Of a DNA stretch of 64,000 nucleotides, positions 25,157-33,587 are shown in pieces. Where the stretch lies: NCBI RefSeq assembly GCF_008919445.1, contig NZ_VSLG01000014.1, forward strand, positions 1 through 64,000, given 5' to 3'. Numbering within the stretch: the first letter of the stretch is position 1; each line of letters opens with the position of its first letter. The notes under the pieces were generated by a model. It worked only from the letters and a program-made list of their open reading frames with translations. It searched no databases and had not been told where the DNA came from. The stretch comes from Serinicoccus kebangsaanensis (GTDB taxonomy: Bacteria > Actinomycetota > Actinomycetes > Actinomycetales > Dermatophilaceae). The translations under genes were made by a program, and so were the position numbers.

Positions 25157-25312
25157 ATGATGCTGATGGTCGATCGCCTGGCTGTGACCCGGGCGCCGTC
25201 TCTCCCCGGACGTATGCCGTCCGCGGGGCACGGGTGCCGCCTGCAGACTGCTCTTCGTCGGCCCGTTGTTGAAAACGTTTCCTCTCATGCGTCGTCCGGG
25301 GGCCGGGAGTGA
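25157..25312 (+). CDS. possible 51-residue leader peptide
   Basis: An open frame from ATG 25157 (preceded by AAAGAAG) to TGA 25310-25312, whose stop overlaps the GTG of the hotdog gene. It is basic and without recognisable motifs (MMLMVDRLAVTRAP start). It could couple translation of the next gene or be chance. The second LacI operator lies inside it. Confidence 0.2.
   Translation: MMLMVDRLAVTRAPSLPGRMPSAGHGCRLQTALRRPVVENVSSHASSGGRE
25269..25283 (+). promoter_or_regulatory. LacI-type operator O2
   Basis: TTGAAAACGTTTCCT is the best match of the three sites to the symmetric consensus. Its TGAAAACG core is 136 bp downstream of that in O1, close to 13 helical turns, so one tetramer or two dimers could bridge both sites on the same DNA face. 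Confidence 0.7.
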
Positions 25313-25785
25313 GCGTCGAGGAGGGCACCGTGTCCTGGGCACGGCTGGACGAGCACGGCGGCGTGCGGACCGGCGAGCTGTCCCGCCCGCGCCGGGTGCG
25401 GGCGACCGCCCGTCAGGCGGAGCTGCTGCACGCTGCGGTCGAGCTGGTCCTGGGCCCCGGCGGCGACGGTGCGACGGCCCGGGCGATCACCCTCCAGGAC
25501 GTCTGCCCCGACCCGCTGGTGCACGCGCTCCGGGCCGGGCTGCCCCGTCCGGCGGCGCTCGACCGGCAGATCGACGGCGGGAGCAGCTGGAGCCAGCTGC
25601 TCGAGCTCGAGGAGGGCGAGGAGCTCGTGTCCGTCAGCTCGGTCGCGAGCATCGAGGAGCGCCGGACCAGCCGCGGGGCACGACTCGTCCGGACCATCTT
25701 CCTCACCGAGCTGGTGCGACCCGGCACGGGCGAGCGGGTCGGCTGGTGCACCGGGACCAGCCTCGACCTGGAGGTGGCCCGATGA
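25309..25785 (+). CDS. hotdog-fold FAS1-like dehydratase half-domain protein
   Basis: A 158-residue protein resembling the N-terminal (FAS1-like) hotdog of MaoC-type hydratases: PRPAALDRQIDGGSSWSQL, then LVSVSSVASIEERRTSRG and RTIFLTELV, which parallels the usual substrate-tunnel strand pair. It lacks the Asp/His hydratase motif, so it probably pairs with a MaoC domain. GTG 25309 is the likely start; GTG 25330 is an alternative. The stop overlaps the next gene by 4 bp. First enzyme gene of the operon behind O1 and O2. Identification rests on pattern only. Confidence 0.6.
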   Translation: MSVEEGTVSWARLDEHGGVRTGELSRPRRVRATARQAELLHAAVELVLGPGGDGATARAITLQDVCPDPLVHALRAGLPRPAALDRQIDGGSSWSQLLELEEGEELVSVSSVASIEERRTSRGARLVRTIFLTELVRPGTGERVGWCTGTSLDLEVAR

Positions 25786-26684
25786 CCGCGCCGACGACCG
25801 AGGGGGACCGCATGCCGCCCGTCGGCCCGGTCACGGTGGCGGCGTCCTCGCTGCTGCGCTGGGGAGCCGGCGCGGACGACTTCTCCGAGATCCACCACGA
25901 CGACGCCGCGGCACGTGCGCGCGGCCTGGAGGGCGCCGTCGTGCACGGTCCGCTCCAGGTGGCGGTGCTGGTCGAGCAGCTCCGACGGTGGCTGGGCCGG
26001 CCGGCACGGATCACCGACGTGGAGGCCACCTATCTCGCACCCGCGCCGGTCGGCGAACCGCTGGTCTTCGACGGTGAGGTGGTCGAGGTCGTCCCCGGCG
26101 AGGCCGGGGACGAGGTCCTGGGCTGCGAGCTCCGGTCGCGCCGCCCCGACGGCCGGACGACGGTGCGCGTCCTGGCGCGGGCGCGGACGGGTCCCGCGGG
26201 CCCGGGCTCCGCGCTCCCCGTGGAGCAGCTGCGACGGGCGCTCCGTCTCGGCGAGGTGGCCGGCACCTTCCGCTACCAGGTGCAGGAGAACGACCTCGAG
26301 CACTTCGCCCGGGCGCACGAGCGCGAGCCAGACCCCTCGGGCCGGGTCCCGGCCACCTACTTCGGCGCGCTCGACCCCGTGGAGCGGCGGGACCTCCACC
26401 TGGACGGGTTCCTGCTCGAGCTGCCGTTCCCCCGCACCGGGGGAGGCAACGCGTTCAACGAGGTGGAGTACGTCCGCCCGCTGCAGGTCGGCGACGAGAT
26501 CACGGTGACCACCCGCTACACGGAGGTCTATGAGAAGCAGGGCTCCAGCGGCACGTTGCTCTTCCGGGTCCGGGAGAACGAGATGACGGACGCCTCGGGA
26601 GCGGTCGTGGCCACCTCCCGCTGCGGGCACGTCCTCGGCTTCGCGGTCCCGGCCTCGGGCACGTCGGAGGTGGCTGGTCGATGA
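25782..26684 (+). CDS. fused MaoC hydratase / FAS1-like hotdog protein
   Basis: A 300-residue double-hotdog. Residues about 20-135 are a MaoC-like hydratase with DDFSEIHHDDAAARARG, the hydratase-2 catalytic Asp/His motif. Residues about 155-290 are a FAS1-like N-terminal domain (GGNAFNEVEYVRPLQVGDEI, VYEKQGSSGTLLF). The usual order in fused hydratases is FAS1-like first; here it is reversed. Such proteins hydrate enoyl-CoA or mesaconyl/itaconyl-type thioesters. Coupled by 4-bp overlaps to hotdog genes on both sides. Confidence 0.75.
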   Translation: MTAPTTEGDRMPPVGPVTVAASSLLRWGAGADDFSEIHHDDAAARARGLEGAVVHGPLQVAVLVEQLRRWLGRPARITDVEATYLAPAPVGEPLVFDGEVVEVVPGEAGDEVLGCELRSRRPDGRTTVRVLARARTGPAGPGSALPVEQLRRALRLGEVAGTFRYQVQENDLEHFARAHEREPDPSGRVPATYFGALDPVERRDLHLDGFLLELPFPRTGGGNAFNEVEYVRPLQVGDEITVTTRYTEVYEKQGSSGTLLFRVRENEMTDASGAVVATSRCGHVLGFAVPASGTSEVAGR

Positions 26685-27097
26685 GCGCAGGCTCCCTCCC
26701 CGCACCGGGCAGCGCCCTGCCGTCCCGGGTGAGGTTCACCACCCGTACCCAGCTGGTGCGCTACGCCGGTGCCGCGCAGGACCCGTCGCCGATCCACTTC
26801 GACGACGCCTATGCGCGCGAGCGCGGATTCCCCTCGGTGATCGTGCACGGCTTCCTCAAGGCCGGACTCCTGGAGGAGCTCGCCCTGACCTGGGCGCCCG
26901 CGGGCAGCTGGCTGCAGCAGTTCTCCGTCCGCTACCGCGGCATCGACCTGGTCGGGGCGCCACTGCTGTGCCAAGGCCTGGTGACCGACGTGTCGGACGA
27001 CGGAGTGGTGGGCCTCGAGCTGTGGATCGAGGACGAAGCAGGACACCGGACGACGGACGCGCGGGCGCAGCTGCGCTGGGAAGGCAGGGCAGCATGA
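26681..27097 (+). CDS. MaoC-like hydratase
   Basis: A 138-residue single MaoC domain with the catalytic motif YAGAAQDPSPIHFDDAYARE and VIVHGFLKAGLLEEL after it. It is the third hotdog protein in a row and overlaps both neighbours by 4 bp. It may act with the FAS1-like half at 25309 as a two-subunit hydratase of an unsaturated acyl-CoA. Confidence 0.8.
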   Translation: MSAGSLPAPGSALPSRVRFTTRTQLVRYAGAAQDPSPIHFDDAYARERGFPSVIVHGFLKAGLLEELALTWAPAGSWLQQFSVRYRGIDLVGAPLLCQGLVTDVSDDGVVGLELWIEDEAGHRTTDARAQLRWEGRAA

Positions 27098-28167
27098 GCC
27101 AGGACACCCGGACCTACCGGATCGCCGGTCTTCCCGGCGACGGCATCGGCCACGAGGTGCTCCCCGCCGCCATCCGGGTGCTGGACGCACTCGGGGCCAA
27201 GCACGGGATGAGCTTCGTGTGGGAGCTGCAGGAGTGGGGGTGCGAGTACTACCGCCGCACCGGCTCGATGATGCCGGAGGACGCGCTCAGCATCCTCGCG
27301 CCGGCGGACGCCATCCTGCTGGGTGCGGTCGGAGCCCCCGGGGTCCCGGACCACGTGTCCCTGTGGGGGATGCTCATCCCGATCCGCCGGGAGTTCGACC
27401 AGTACGTCAACCTGCGGCCGGCCCGGCTGCTGCCGCGGGTGCCCAGCCCGCTGGTCCCCGAGCGGGTCACCGGCCTCGACCTCGTCGTCATCCGGGAGAA
27501 CGTGGAGGGCGAGTACTCCCGGATCGGTGGGCGGTTGTACGGCGGGACCGAGCACGAGATCGCGGTCCAGGAGTCCGTCTTCACCCGGCGAGGGGTCAGC
27601 CGGGTCATGGACTACGCCTTCGACCTGGCCGGCCGGAGGCGGGGCTCGCTCGCCTCGGCGACCAAGTCGAACGGGATCGTCTACACGATGCCCTTCTGGG
27701 ACGAGGTCTTCGCCGACCGCGCGGCCGCCCACCCGGACATCACCACCTCGCAGTACCACATCGACGCCCTGGCGGCGCTCTTCACCTTGGACCCCACGCG
27801 TTTCGACGTGGTCGTCGCCTCCAACCTGTTCGGCGACATCCTCACCGACCTCGCCGCCGCCGTGGCCGGATCCATCGGGGTCGCGCCCTCGGCGAACATC
27901 AACCCCGAACGCCGCTTCCCCTCGATGTTCGAGCCGGTGCACGGCTCCGCCCCGGACATCGCGGGGCAGGGGATCGCCAACCCGGTGGGCCAGCTGTGGT
28001 CGTCGGTGCTCATGCTCGAGCACCTCCAGGAGGCGCAGGCGTCCGACGACCTCATGTCGGCGATCGAGCAGGTGCTGGACGACGGGGTCATGACCCCGGA
28101 CATCGGTGGGACCGCCTCCACGGAGGACGTCACCACCGCCGTGATCGAGAGGCTGGGAGCACGATGA
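27094..28167 (+). CDS. tartrate/D-malate-type dehydrogenase (isocitrate/isopropylmalate family)
   Basis: A 357-residue beta-decarboxylating dehydrogenase of the TtuC/DmlA group. Motifs: IAGLPGDGIGHEVLPAAIRVL (N-terminal), NLRPARLLP (substrate Arg), VIRENVEGEYSRIGG, ATKSNGIVYTMPFWDEVF (catalytic Lys), SNLFGDILTDLAAA (metal Asp) and FEPVHGSAPDIAGQG. Family members oxidise D-malate, tartrate or isopropylmalate with NAD+, often with decarboxylation. The YGGTEHE loop fits the tartrate/malate group rather than LeuB. It supports hydroxy-diacid chemistry for the operon. ATG overlaps the preceding stop. Confidence 0.85.
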   Translation: MSQDTRTYRIAGLPGDGIGHEVLPAAIRVLDALGAKHGMSFVWELQEWGCEYYRRTGSMMPEDALSILAPADAILLGAVGAPGVPDHVSLWGMLIPIRREFDQYVNLRPARLLPRVPSPLVPERVTGLDLVVIRENVEGEYSRIGGRLYGGTEHEIAVQESVFTRRGVSRVMDYAFDLAGRRRGSLASATKSNGIVYTMPFWDEVFADRAAAHPDITTSQYHIDALAALFTLDPTRFDVVVASNLFGDILTDLAAAVAGSIGVAPSANINPERRFPSMFEPVHGSAPDIAGQGIANPVGQLWSSVLMLEHLQEAQASDDLMSAIEQVLDDGVMTPDIGGTASTEDVTTAVIERLGAR

Positions 28168-28946
28168 GATTTTCCTCCGAACCCGTACTGATCACCGGAG
28201 GTAGCGGTGGCATGGGCGCGGCGATGGCGCGTCGACTCGCCTCCTCCGGCGCGCGGGTGGTGGTCTGCGACCTGGACCAGGACGCCGTGCAGCGGGTCAC
28301 CGGGGAGCTCACCGACGCCGGTCACGAGGCGCTGGGAGTGAGCGCCGACACCTGCGACGAGCAGCAGATGCTGGCCGCGGTGGACCAGGCGGAGCAGGCC
28401 TTCGGCCCCCTCTACGGCCTGGTGACGGCCGCGGGCATCAGGCAGCCGGCCGCGCCGTTCCACCAGATCGACCTGGACACCTGGGACCGGGTGCACCGGG
28501 TCAACGTCATGGGCACCCTGATCGCCATCCGGGCCTGCCGCCCTCACCTGGTGCGCACCCACGGAGCCATCGTCACGGTGGCCTCGGTCACCGCCAACGC
28601 CGCCCGGATGAACCAGTCCGCCTACTGCGTGAGCAAGGCGGCGGTGCTGCACCTGACCAGGCAGGTGGCTCTGGAGCTCGCGGCGGACGGGGTGCGCGCC
28701 AACGCCCTGTGCCCGGGGGTGACGAGGACCCCGATGATCGAGGAGGCGGTCCGCACCGACGGTCCCCAGGTGCTGGAGGACAAGCTGCGGGGGTCGCTCG
28801 AGGCGTTCCGGCCGGGGATCCCGCTCGGCCGGCTGTCGGAGCCCGAGGAGCAGGCGGCCACCGCCGAGTTCCTCCTGTCCCCGGACGCGTCCTTCATCAC
28901 GGGCGCCGCGATCTACGTCGACGGCGGCGTCTCGATGCTCGGGTGA
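28164..28946 (+). CDS. short-chain dehydrogenase/reductase
   Basis: A 260-residue classical SDR. Cofactor motif TGGSGGMG is at 11-18, catalytic Ser141, Tyr154 and Lys158 (SAYCVSKAA), and a C-terminal GAAIYVDGG. Asp37 after the second strand (VVVCDLDQD) favours NAD(H). It overlaps the dehydrogenase gene by 4 bp and ends 4 bp before the permease gene. It probably oxidises or reduces a hydroxy/oxo intermediate of the pathway. Confidence 0.85.
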   Translation: MRFSSEPVLITGGSGGMGAAMARRLASSGARVVVCDLDQDAVQRVTGELTDAGHEALGVSADTCDEQQMLAAVDQAEQAFGPLYGLVTAAGIRQPAAPFHQIDLDTWDRVHRVNVMGTLIAIRACRPHLVRTHGAIVTVASVTANAARMNQSAYCVSKAAVLHLTRQVALELAADGVRANALCPGVTRTPMIEEAVRTDGPQVLEDKLRGSLEAFRPGIPLGRLSEPEEQAATAEFLLSPDASFITGAAIYVDGGVSMLG

Positions 28947-28950
28947 CGAC

Positions 28951-29856
28951 ATGACCTCATCGCACTCCTCCGCGCGCAGCCCCGCACGACGCCTGGCGCG
29001 CTTCGTGTGGCACCACAAGCTGGTGTCGCTGAGCGCGCTGGTCCTGGTGGTCGCGGTCGGCAGCGCGCTGCTGGTCACCTGGGTCGCGCCCTTCGACCCG
29101 TATGCCCAGGACGTCGCGATGCGCAACCGGCCGCCGCTGACGCCGAACCCGGACGGCGGGATCCACCTGCTGGGGACCGACCCGCTGGGCCGGGACGAGC
29201 TGTCCCGGGTGATGCTCGGCGGGCAGATCTCGCTGACCGTCGCCGCCGCCAGCGTGGTCGTCTCCGGTCTCTTCGGGACCACCGTGGGCATGATCGCAGG
29301 CTACTACCGGAACTGGTTCGACGACGTCGTCGGGCGTCTGGTCGACCTGCAGATGAGCGTGCCCTCGCTGCTGATCGCCCTGCTCGTGCTGTACGTCCTC
29401 GGACCCAGCTTCATCAATGTCGTGCTGGTCCTGGCCGTGACCCGATGGATGGTCTACGCCAGGGTGAGTCGGGGACTGGTGCTCGCGCTGCGGGAAGAGC
29501 TCTTCGTCGAGGCGGCCCGCTCCCTCGGGGCACCCGGCAGGCGCATCATCGTGCGGCACCTGCTGCCCAACATCCTCGGCCCCATCCTCGTGCTCGCCAC
29601 CCTGGAGCTGGCGGTGATGATGCTCACCGAGGCCAGCCTGAGCTTCCTCGGCCTCGGGATCCAGCCACCGGAGTCCTCGTGGGGGCTGATGCTCGCCGAG
29701 GGACGCGAATACCTCACCAGCGCGTGGTGGCTCGTCGCGGTCCCCGGGGTCGCCATCCTGCTCACCACCCTCAGCGTCAACATCATCGCCACCTGGCTCC
29801 GGTCCCGGTCGAGCCAGGCCCAGTTCAGCAAGGTCACCATCGGTGAAGGGATCTGA
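28951..29856 (+). CDS. ABC transporter permease, DppC/OppC type
   Basis: A 301-residue inner-membrane permease of the peptide/nickel/opine family. The N-terminal OppC segment has one membrane helix followed by LLGTDPLGRDELSRVMLGG, the standard DppC signature. The core has five more helices and the EAA loop EAARSLGAPGRRIIVRHLLPN. It partners with DppB at 37758, although the two genes lie 8 kb apart in the same direction. Confidence 0.9.
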   Translation: MTSSHSSARSPARRLARFVWHHKLVSLSALVLVVAVGSALLVTWVAPFDPYAQDVAMRNRPPLTPNPDGGIHLLGTDPLGRDELSRVMLGGQISLTVAAASVVVSGLFGTTVGMIAGYYRNWFDDVVGRLVDLQMSVPSLLIALLVLYVLGPSFINVVLVLAVTRWMVYARVSRGLVLALREELFVEAARSLGAPGRRIIVRHLLPNILGPILVLATLELAVMMLTEASLSFLGLGIQPPESSWGLMLAEGREYLTSAWWLVAVPGVAILLTTLSVNIIATWLRSRSSQAQFSKVTIGEGI

Positions 29857-29857
29857 C

Positions 29858-31363
29858 ATGACGACCCAGACCACATCCGTCGGCGCCGCCCCCGGCGAGG
29901 CCACCTCGGCCCAGGACCGCCGTGCCGCCACCCGGGCCGGGCTGCCCGGCAACGTGCAGCAGTTCCCCGGCACCGGCCAGGTGGACGTGCTCGACCCCTA
30001 CACGCAGGAGGTGGTCGCGTCGGTCGCCCGGTGCGGACCGGCAGAGGTGGATGCCGCCTGCCGGACGGCGCAGGGGGCACAGGACCGAGGTCTGCCGCAG
30101 TGGGAGCGGGCGCTGGTGCTCGACCGGCTGGCGCTGCTCCTCGGCGAGCACACCGAGCGGCTGGCCGGCATCATCACGCTGGAGAACGGCAAGGCGATCC
30201 GGGACGCGCGCACCGAGGTGGCCCGCGCCACCGAGACGGTGCGCTTCGCCGCCGCCCAGGCGCGAACCCTGACCGGGGACGTGGTGGCCGCGGAGGCGAC
30301 CCCGACCGGCGAGGGCAAGGTGGCGATGGCGCTGCGCCTGCCGGTCGGCGTCGTGGCCGCCATCACCCCCTTCAACTTCCCGCTCAACACGGTGCTCCAC
30401 AAGGTGGCACCCGCGATCGCCGCCGGCTGCGCCGTCGTGCTCAAGCCGGCCCACCAGACCCCCCTGACGGCGTTGGCGCTGCACGAGCTGCTGCTCGAGG
30501 CGGGGCTGCCCGAGGACTGGGTCACCGTGCTCACCGACGACGGGACCTCCGCCGGTCCCGCGCTCGTGGAGCACCCCACCCCGCGCCTGGTCACCTTCAC
30601 CGGCAGCACCACGGTGGGGTGGGGGATCGCCCGCACCGCCCACCGCAAGCGGGTCGCCCTCGAGCTGGGGTCGAACGCGCCCGCCATCGTGGCCGCGGAC
30701 GCCGACGTCGCCGAGGCCGCGGCGCGGATCGCGCGGGCCGCCTACGGCACGGCCGGGCAGAGCTGCATCTCGGTGCAGCGGGTGCTCGTGCACCGGAGCC
30801 GGCACGAGGAGCTCGTCGCCGAGCTCGGCCGGCGGGCCGACGCCCTGGTCGTCGGCGACCCGTTCGACGACACCACCGACGTCGGTCCGCTGATCCTCCC
30901 GGCCGCCACCCAACGGGTGCAGGAGTGGATCGACGAGGCAGCGGGGATGGGTGCCGCCCTGGTCGCCGGCGGTGTCCGCGACGGCGCCTGCCTCCGACCC
31001 ACCGTGGTCGACCAGGCGCCGACAGGGTCCCAGCTGCGGGACGCCGAGGCGTTCGGGCCGGTGCTGACCGTGGTGCCGTTCGACGAGCCGGAGGAGGCCT
31101 TCGCGATCGCCAACGAGACGCCATACGGCCTGCAGGCCGGGATCTTCACCGGCGATCTCGGTCTGGCGCTGCGGGCGATGCGGGAGCTCGACTTCGGCGG
31201 GGTCCTCGTCAACGACATCCCCACGACCCGGTTGGACCAGCAGCCGTACGGCGGCGTCGGGGACTCCGGCAACACCCGGGAGGGGCCTGCCAGCGCGGTC
31301 GTCGAGATGACCGAGGTCCGTTTCGTGTCGTTCCAGGCACCCCCGTCGGCGGTGGTCCCGTGA
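29858..31363 (+). CDS. NAD(P)+-dependent aldehyde dehydrogenase
   Basis: A 501-residue ALDH. PFNFPLNTVLHKVAPAIAAG binds the cofactor, Lys196 is in VVLKPA, the general base Glu269 is in LELGSNAP, and the nucleophile Cys303 in GTAGQSCISVQR. The sequence type resembles succinate-semialdehyde or lactaldehyde dehydrogenases rather than CoA-acylating forms. An N-terminal extension of about 30 residues is low-complexity. ATG 29858 follows the permease stop by one base and overlaps the CoA-transferase start at its end. Confidence 0.85.
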   Translation: MTTQTTSVGAAPGEATSAQDRRAATRAGLPGNVQQFPGTGQVDVLDPYTQEVVASVARCGPAEVDAACRTAQGAQDRGLPQWERALVLDRLALLLGEHTERLAGIITLENGKAIRDARTEVARATETVRFAAAQARTLTGDVVAAEATPTGEGKVAMALRLPVGVVAAITPFNFPLNTVLHKVAPAIAAGCAVVLKPAHQTPLTALALHELLLEAGLPEDWVTVLTDDGTSAGPALVEHPTPRLVTFTGSTTVGWGIARTAHRKRVALELGSNAPAIVAADADVAEAAARIARAAYGTAGQSCISVQRVLVHRSRHEELVAELGRRADALVVGDPFDDTTDVGPLILPAATQRVQEWIDEAAGMGAALVAGGVRDGACLRPTVVDQAPTGSQLRDAEAFGPVLTVVPFDEPEEAFAIANETPYGLQAGIFTGDLGLALRAMRELDFGGVLVNDIPTTRLDQQPYGGVGDSGNTREGPASAVVEMTEVRFVSFQAPPSAVVP

Positions 31364-32556
31364 GCGGCCCGTTGGACGGAGTGACGGTGCTGGACTTCAC
31401 CGAGCGGGTGCAGGGACCCTACGCGACCCAGATGCTCGGCGACTTCGGCGCCGAGGTGATCAAGGTCGAGCGGCCGAGCGCGCTGACGCCGGACGGCCGG
31501 GCCGACGAGCGTTACCAGACACCGGGTGAGCCGGCCCCCACCTCGCTCTACCGCGCGACCTTCCTGGCCAACAACCGGAACAAGCGCTCCGTGGTGCTGG
31601 ACCTCAAGTCGGCCGACGGGGTGCGGGCCGCCCAACGGCTGGCCCGGTCCGCCGACGTGCTCTACGAGAACTTCCGCCCCGGGGTCCTGGACCGGTTGGG
31701 GTTGGGCTACGACGAGCTGGCCGTCGACAACCCCGGACTCGTCTACGTGTCCGCCTCGGGCTACGGACCCGACGGGCCCTACCGCGACCGCCCCGGGCAG
31801 GACGTCCTGGCCCAGGCGCTCAGCGGCCTCGGGCAGGCCAACCGAGCCCCCGACGGGCGACCGCTCCCGGTCGGGCTCTCGATCACGGACGTCCTCGGCG
31901 GCCTCAACGGTGCTGCCGCGGCGCTCGCGGCACTGATCCATCGGCAGCGGACCGGCGAGGGCCAGCGGGTGCACGTGGACCTTCTGGGCAGCGCGCTGGC
32001 CGCGCTGTCCGAGCACCTCGTGCACCTGCTCAACAGCGACGCACCCGAGCCCGAGCGGCGCACCGCGATGCACGGCCACGGGTACATCCCGCCTCCCTAC
32101 GGGTTCTACGCGACGGCCGACGGCTACCTCGCCCTGTCCAGCGGGAGGCAGATCCCGCAGATCTGCGAGGTGCTCGGTCTGCCGGACCTCACCGAGGACC
32201 CCCGCTTCGCCGACTTCGCCGTGCGCGACGAGCACCGGGAGGAGATGGAGCAGCTGATGGAGAGCCGCCTGCGGACCCGGAGCACCGCGGAGTGGATGGA
32301 GCTCATGGTCGCGCGGGACATCTACGCGGCCCCGGTGCTCACCCTCGACGAGGCCGCGAGGGACCCCCAGGTCACCAGCACCGGTCGGATCGTCACGGTC
32401 GAGGGCCGGCACGGCCCCGTGCACCTGGTGGCACCGCCGGCCCGGTTCTCCGGGACCCCGTTGGGACCACCCACCAGCCCGCCGGCGCACGGGGAGCACA
32501 CGGAGCAGGTCCTGTCCGCCCTGGCGGCGGGCAGCACGGGAGGGAGTCGCCGATGA
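31360..32556 (+). CDS. CaiB/BaiF-family CoA-transferase (first copy)
   Basis: A 398-residue class III CoA-transferase. It opens with LDGVTVLDFTERVQGPYATQ, has the nucleotide-binding FLANNRNKRSVVLDL and the predicted catalytic Asp148 in RPGQDVLAQAL. The C-terminal half has PPYGFYATADGYLALSSG. Such enzymes move CoA from a donor thioester to a free acid, activating it without ATP. GTG 31360 overlaps the ALDH stop. It is a paralogue of the protein at 38816, with most motifs shared. Confidence 0.9.
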   Translation: MSGPLDGVTVLDFTERVQGPYATQMLGDFGAEVIKVERPSALTPDGRADERYQTPGEPAPTSLYRATFLANNRNKRSVVLDLKSADGVRAAQRLARSADVLYENFRPGVLDRLGLGYDELAVDNPGLVYVSASGYGPDGPYRDRPGQDVLAQALSGLGQANRAPDGRPLPVGLSITDVLGGLNGAAAALAALIHRQRTGEGQRVHVDLLGSALAALSEHLVHLLNSDAPEPERRTAMHGHGYIPPPYGFYATADGYLALSSGRQIPQICEVLGLPDLTEDPRFADFAVRDEHREEMEQLMESRLRTRSTAEWMELMVARDIYAAPVLTLDEAARDPQVTSTGRIVTVEGRHGPVHLVAPPARFSGTPLGPPTSPPAHGEHTEQVLSALAAGSTGGSRR

Positions 32557-33587
32557 GCACCCAGGCCAGACCGGACACCAGCGCCCCGGCCGACGTGGGC
32601 TCGGCCATGCTGTCGGTGCGTGACCTCACCGTCACCTTCCCCTCGGCAGAGGGGCCCATCCGGGCCGTGAACGGCATGTCCTTCGACGTCCGTCCGCGGG
32701 AGCGGCTGGGCATCGTCGGCGAGTCGGGCTCGGGCAAGTCGGTCACCGCGCAGGCCCTCCTCGGGCTGACGCCGAGGGAGCACACGACCGGCAGCATCGT
32801 CTTCGAGGGCGAGGACCTGCTCACGGCGCCCCAGGACCGGCTGCGCGCGCTCCGTGGATGGGACATCAGCTACGTCTTCCAGGACCCGCTGTCCGCCCTG
32901 GACCCGACCCGGACCATCGGGCACCAGGTGGCTCAGCCGCTGCTGCTGCGCAAGGTCCCGAAGAAGGAGGCCCATCGCCGCGCGATCGAGATGCTGGGCG
33001 AGGTGGGCATACCCGACCCGGCCCGACGTGCCAGGAACTACCCGCACCAGTTCTCCGGAGGGATGCGCCAACGGGTGATGATCGCGATGGCGCTCATCGG
33101 CCAGCCCCGCCTGGTCATCGCGGACGAGCCCACCACCGCGCTGGACGTGCGGGTGCAGGCCAAGATCATCGACCTGCTCTACCGGCTCACCGACGAGCAG
33201 GGCGTCGCCGTGGTCTTCATCACGCACGACCTCGGCATCCTCGCCGGTCTCGCCGAGCGGGTCATCGTCATGTATGCCGGCCGGGTCATGGAGGAGTGCA
33301 GCACCGACGAGCTCTACTACCGCTCCATCCACCCGTACACCCTGGGGCTGCTCGAGTCCCTCCCTCGGATCACCGGTCCCGTCCCGGAGCGTCTGGTCAC
33401 CATCGGCGGTGGCCCCCCGGCCCCCTCCCGGCTCCCCACCGGGTGCCCGTTCCACCCTCGGTGCCAGTACGTGCAGCCGGAGTGCCGCACCACCCCGCCC
33501 CCGCTGGAGGTGCCGCCCGGTGGCGAGCACCCCAGCGCCTGCCTCCGCGCGGAGTGGCTGGCCGAGCGACCCGGAGAGCTGCGATGA
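32553..33587 (+). CDS. ABC transporter ATPase, DppD/OppD type
   Basis: A 344-residue ATPase. Walker A GESGSGKS is at 56-63, Q-loop [10 protein letters not shown], signature FSGGMRQR, Walker B LVIADEPT and the H-loop FITHDL. The C-terminal oligopeptide (oligo_HPY) extension holds CPFHPRC and a further Cys. It is the first of two adjacent ATPase genes and overlaps both neighbours by 4 bp. Confidence 0.9.
   Translation: MSTQARPDTSAPADVGSAMLSVRDLTVTFPSAEGPIRAVNGMSFDVRPRERLGIVGESGSGKSVTAQALLGLTPREHTTGSIVFEGEDLLTAPQDRLRALRGWDISYVFQDPLSALDPTRTIGHQVAQPLLLRKVPKKEAHRRAIEMLGEVGIPDPARRARNYPHQFSGGMRQRVMIAMALIGQPRLVIADEPTTALDVRVQAKIIDLLYRLTDEQGVAVVFITHDLGILAGLAERVIVMYAGRVMEECSTDELYYRSIHPYTLGLLESLPRITGPVPERLVTIGGGPPAPSRLPTGCPFHPRCQYVQPECRTTPPPLEVPPGGEHPSACLRAEWLAERPGELR

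Noticed and set aside
30031..32556. An extended frame upstream of the first CaiB gene
   Set aside because: The upstream part lies in another frame of the aldehyde dehydrogenase gene; the GTG at 31360 gives the full CoA-transferase domain and a 4-bp overlap with the ALDH stop.
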